A DNA stretch of 24,698 nucleotides. It comes from a virus. How positions within the stretch are numbered: the stretch's first letter is position 1; every line of letters starts with the position of its first letter. Positions 22,294 through 24,698 of this stretch are shown here, one piece after another. A model generated the notes under the pieces. It saw nothing but the letters and a program-made list of their open reading frames with translations, searched no databases and was not told the origin of the DNA. The translations under genes and the position numbers were made by a program. The DNA is taken from the IMG/VR virus record IMGVR_UViG_3300036521_000002, positions 1-24,698 of that record. The stretch is one strand, 5' to 3'.

Positions 22294-22665
22294 TCAGCGG
22301 ACGAGGATGCCGACAGCGGCGAGCTGCGCCGCCTTGGCAGCGCGCTTCGCGTCGTCGTTCACGCTCGCCTCGTAGGAGAGGATGTTCCGGTTCACCTCGG
22401 CATCGCGGGCGACGACGGCGACCTTCACGTCAGCCGCGGTCGCGTCGACGGCATAGATGTTGAGAGCGAGACCGATCTGGCTGCCATCCGCGCCAGCAGC
22501 CGGCGAGGGCACATATTTGCTGTCCGCCGTCAGCTTGCCGAGCACGGTGCCCGCCTTAACGAGCCCGGAGCCGGACTTGATCGTGACGGTGTCGCGCGAG
22601 ATGTTGCCGTTCGCTTCGGTGAGGATGAATTCCCCGGCGCGACGGGGTTCTGTGAGCACGGGCAT
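22294..22665 (-). CDS. head decoration protein (lambda D family)
   Basis: A 123-residue capsid-stabilising protein that would sit as trimers on the outer shell. The D-family layout is clear: RAGEFILTEANGNISRDTVTI, VKAGTVLGKL near the middle, YVPSPAAGADGSQIGLALNI, then VKVAVVARDAEVNRNILSY and a hydrophobic C-terminus ending AAVGILVR. GGAGACC precedes the ATG. It lies between the protease and the major capsid gene, the standard lambda-type order. Confidence 0.95.
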   Translation of the reverse strand: MPVLTEPRRAGEFILTEANGNISRDTVTIKSGSGLVKAGTVLGKLTADSKYVPSPAAGADGSQIGLALNIYAVDATAADVKVAVVARDAEVNRNILSYEASVNDDAKRAAKAAQLAAVGILVR

Positions 22666-22689
22666 GGAGGTCTCCGTCGTTCAGGGTGA

Positions 22690-22705
22690 CCGCGCCGAGG
22701 CGCGG
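22690..22705 (-). other. short GC-rich hairpin between protease and decoration genes
   Basis: CCGCGC and GCGCGG form a perfect 6-bp stem with a 4-base loop, 12 bases after the protease stop on the other side of the intergenic gap. No T-run follows. It may affect relative expression of the protease and decoration genes, but stems this short are common in GC-rich DNA. Confidence 0.25.
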
Positions 22706-22717
22706 AGGCTTGGAGCA

Positions 22718-23080
22718 TCAGCGCTTGTTGAGCGCGCCAACCGCTCGCTTGAGGGGATTGTCGGCGGACGGCTCCGGCATGCCGGCCACCAGGCCAAGCG
22801 GCTGCGTGCCGGCGCGGTTCTGCGGCGGCGCGGGCGGTGCCGCTGCCGGCGATGCAGGGGAGGCGGCGAGCACGGCAGAGGCCTGTTCCAGCGTGGCGCC
22901 AGTGCGCGCGATCGCCAGCGCCGCCCCGCCGCGATCCTTGGCCGCGTCGCTGTCGAGGATAGCGTTGAAGCGGGCGCGCTCCTCGGTGACGCCGGCCGCG
23001 TGGCCTTCGGTGCGGGCGGCGGCGATGGCGGTGTCGAAAATGGCCTGAGGGACGAAGCCCTCCGGGATCTGAAGGGTCAT
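22718..23080 (-). CDS. probable nested scaffold protein (Nu3-like), internal start in the protease gene
   Basis: An in-frame ATG at codon 308 of the protease gene is preceded by AAAGGA six bases upstream, a good ribosome-binding site inside the reading frame. The 120-residue product would carry only the helical C-terminal part: FVPQAIFDTAIAAARTEGHAAG, ERARFNAIL, then an Ala/Pro-rich stretch and a C-terminal ADNPLKRAVGALNKR. In lambda the scaffold Nu3 is made the same way from within C. The site is visible; use as a start is inference. Confidence 0.6.
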   Translation of the reverse strand: MTLQIPEGFVPQAIFDTAIAAARTEGHAAGVTEERARFNAILDSDAAKDRGGAALAIARTGATLEQASAVLAASPASPAAAPPAPPQNRAGTQPLGLVAGMPEPSADNPLKRAVGALNKR

Positions 23081-24001
23081 CGAGGGTCCTTTCGTGGTGG
23101 TGGAGCGAGCGGAGCCGCCGCCCCTGAAATCGGCGAGAACGTCGTCGAGCGTGCCGACGGCATCGGCCAGGCCGGCGGCGACGGCGGCCGGTCCCATGAA
23201 GATCCTTGCCTCCGTGGCGCGGATAGCGGCCTCGGTAAGCTGGGGGCGACCTGCGGCGACGCCGGCGACGAAGGCTTCGTAGAAGGTATCGACCTCGGCC
23301 TGCAGGTCGGTCCGCACCGCCTCGGGCAGTGCCTCGAAGGGGTTGCCATCAACCTTGTGGGCGCCGGCATAGATCAGGGTGGGCGCGATGCCGGCCTTCG
23401 CCAGCTTTTCGCTCATGTCGAGATGCAGCAGCACGACGCCGATCGAGCCCACGAGGCCGGACGGGATGGTGACGATCCGCCCGGCGCCCGAGGCCATGGC
23501 GTAGGCCGCCGAAGCCGCCATGCCGTCGACGAGCGCGGTGACCGGCTTTTCAGCGTTCACCTTGTGGACGAGACTGCCCAGTTCGAAGGCGCCGACCGCC
23601 TGTCCGCCGGGACTGTCGATGTCGAGGATGATCGAGGAGACCTTGGGGTCGATTGCGGCTCGCGTGATCTGTGTCGACACCCCCTCATAAGAGGTGAGGC
23701 CGGAATCAGCGCCGATCCAGGCGCCGCGATTGACGAGCTCGCCCTCGACGGTGACCACGGCCGTGGAACCGACCCGGCGGTAGAGTTCGACATAGGTGCC
23801 GTGTTCCAGACTGCCGATGCCCACGCTTTGCCCGTCAAAACGGCTGGCCGCCGGAACGCGGGCCTTGGTGGCGCGCGGCTCGTCAGGTCCCGCACCCTGC
23901 ATCCGCGATAGCAGATAGGCGCCGATGGCCTCCGCCACTGACGGAAGTACCAGCAGCGGCCGCCCGAACAGCAGGCTCGCCGCGCGATGATAGCTGGGCA
24001 T
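22718..24001 (-). CDS. S49-family head maturation protease with C-terminal scaffold region
   Basis: A 427-residue protein (lambda gpC is 439) that cleaves the scaffold and itself during prohead maturation. Residues about 75-295 form the ClpP-like S49 domain, including SSIILDIDSPGGQAVGAFEL (122-141). The nucleophile S164 lies in GMAASAAYAMASG and the general base K216 in YAGAHKVDGNPFEAL, a spacing of 52 as in lambda. GSIGVVLLH is visible between them. Residues from about 308 on are charged and helical, like a scaffold tail. GAGGAAG lies seven bases ahead of the ATG at 23999-24001. The longer reading up to 24376 overlaps the joining-protein gene and is rejected. Confidence 0.96.
   Translation of the reverse strand: MPSYHRAASLLFGRPLLVLPSVAEAIGAYLLSRMQGAGPDEPRATKARVPAASRFDGQSVGIGSLEHGTYVELYRRVGSTAVVTVEGELVNRGAWIGADSGLTSYEGVSTQITRAAIDPKVSSIILDIDSPGGQAVGAFELGSLVHKVNAEKPVTALVDGMAASAAYAMASGAGRIVTIPSGLVGSIGVVLLHLDMSEKLAKAGIAPTLIYAGAHKVDGNPFEALPEAVRTDLQAEVDTFYEAFVAGVAAGRPQLTEAAIRATEARIFMGPAAVAAGLADAVGTLDDVLADFRGGGSARSTTTKGPSMTLQIPEGFVPQAIFDTAIAAARTEGHAAGVTEERARFNAILDSDAAKDRGGAALAIARTGATLEQASAVLAASPASPAAAPPAPPQNRAGTQPLGLVAGMPEPSADNPLKRAVGALNKR
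23087..23092 (-). promoter_or_regulatory. internal ribosome-binding site for the nested scaffold start
   Basis: AAAGGA on the minus strand, six bases before the internal ATG at 23078-23080. Confidence 0.55.
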
Positions 24002-24012
24002 GGTGGACTTCC

Positions 24013-24243
24013 TCAGCCGAGCTGCATGGCGAAGCGCCGGCGGCCCTGCCCGGTGCTGGCGGAGCATTCTTCCTCGAGGCGGGCAATGACCCGGGCGAGC
24101 TCGGGGGCATTGCCGGGGTGATACTCGACCTCGCGGTCGTCGAACTTCACCCGGCGGCGGGAGCCGCCGAGCACGGCGTAATATTGCGGGCGAAGGGCCG
24201 CGAGCGCGGCGCAGGGGTCGGACCAGTCGACGGCATCGCTCAT
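24013..24243 (-). CDS. head-tail joining protein (gpW-like)
   Basis: A 76-residue protein (lambda gpW is 68) that plugs the portal after packaging and allows tail attachment. Family pattern: AALRPQYYAVLGGSRRRVKF, DREVEYHP, then ELARVIARLEEEC and a basic RRRFAMQLG end. The ATG overlaps the TGA of the portal gene (ATGA). It lies 11 bases before the protease start, the usual portal-W-C neighbourhood, though the order here is portal, W, protease. Confidence 0.9.
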   Translation of the reverse strand: MSDAVDWSDPCAALAALRPQYYAVLGGSRRRVKFDDREVEYHPGNAPELARVIARLEEECSASTGQGRRRFAMQLG

Positions 24244-24698
24244 CTTCCGGTGCCTTCCCTGTCCTCGGGATCGTCATCGAGAGGCGGACCGCCATCATGG
24301 CCCGCGCCAGGCTCCGGCAGCTTGCGTTCCTCACGCATGTCGCGCTCGTCGGCCATATCGTCGAGCTCCTCGTCATAGTCGAAGCCGAGGAGATCGGCGG
24401 CGCGGCGGCGGCTCATCACGCCGCAGGCGTTGAGCAGCGTGTCGAGCTGCTTGGCGGTCTTGAGTTCGTCCGCCGGCGGACGGCCGGAGCCGACCCACTC
24501 GCACGACACCAGCGCCGAGCGATTGGCGAGGAAACCGGCCAGTCCGCCAGGGAAGGGCACGCGGCCCTGCTCGATCTCGTCTTCCAGCCACGCCTGGTAG
24601 ATCATCTCCAGCCATCGGCCGAGGATGTGCTTCCGGCGGTACTTGACGATCTCCCACACGACCGCCGTGCCGATATTGAGCGAAGCGTAGGTCGCCCC
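24240..24698 (-). CDS. portal protein, C-terminal part (lambda B family), truncated by the window edge
   Basis: Only the last 152 residues are in the window; the frame is open to the right edge with no start. Y-A-S-L-N-I-G-T-AVVWEIVKYRRK, then RWLEMIYQAWLEDEIEQGRV and a downstream VSCEWVGSGRPPADELKTAKQLDTLL match the lambda-type portal C-terminal pattern. The tail has MSRRRAADLLGFDYDEELDDMADER and a disordered acidic, Gly/Pro-rich end. The portal is the DNA-packaging channel at one capsid vertex. It is coupled to the gpW-like gene (ATGA). The missing N-terminus and the terminase presumably lie to the right. Confidence 0.9.
   Translation of the reverse strand, partial: GATYASLNIGTAVVWEIVKYRRKHILGRWLEMIYQAWLEDEIEQGRVPFPGGLAGFLANRSALVSCEWVGSGRPPADELKTAKQLDTLLNACGVMSRRRAADLLGFDYDEELDDMADERDMREERKLPEPGAGHDGGPPLDDDPEDREGTGR

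Noticed and set aside
22457-23911. 484-codon open frame on the plus strand
   Set aside because: It lies antisense to the decoration and protease genes and is a Gly/Arg-rich shadow; the minus-strand genes have full family signatures.
1-24698. CRISPR array, insertion sequence, tRNA or rRNA genes
   Set aside because: No regularly spaced direct repeats, transposase motifs, terminal inverted repeats or RNA-gene folds were seen on either strand.

Overview
The window is part of a tailed-phage genome, most likely an integrated prophage. The base composition is very GC-rich. The three-transmembrane gene-transfer-agent-type holin and the fibre and lysis gene types suggest an alphaproteobacterial host, probably Hyphomicrobiales. 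That host call is inference, because no unambiguous chromosomal gene, integrase, repressor, terminase or att site lies inside the window.

Almost all genes are on the minus strand, so the phage late region reads from right to left. Region 1 (24698 to about 20728) is a lambda-type head module: the portal C-terminus (cut by the window edge), a gpW-type joining protein, an S49 protease with a probable nested scaffold, a decoration protein, an E-type major capsid protein and an FII-like head-tail attachment protein. Region 2 (20718 to 9504) is a contractile tail module in the same order as phage Mu genes 37 to 48: a candidate tail terminator, DUF2635 protein, sheath, tube, assembly chaperone with a -1 frameshift site, tape measure, N, P, gp45, gp46, gp47 and gp48. 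Two plus-strand genes (16957-17766), one exported and one membrane protein, interrupt it between the tube and the chaperone and look like cargo (morons).

Region 3 (9507 to 4011) is a receptor-binding cassette: a collar fibre, two sets of BppU-like and collagen-like fibre modules, small accessory proteins and a spike-like protein. Region 4 (3991 to 1691) holds a separately controlled 61-aa gene, a strong intrinsic terminator, then a lysis cassette: GH24 endolysin with C-terminal membrane segments, 3TM holin and a small membrane protein. Region 5 (1628 to 83) is an AT-richer stretch with a Hanks-type Ser/Thr kinase and its own possible promoter. This is either phage cargo at the end of the late region or the first gene beyond the phage.

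The head and tail modules together would build a myovirus particle with a lambda-like capsid on a Mu-like tail. The parts least explained by standard phage biology are the terminal kinase with its unrecognised C-terminal domain, the antisense exported/membrane gene pair, and the small regulated ORF before the lysis genes.
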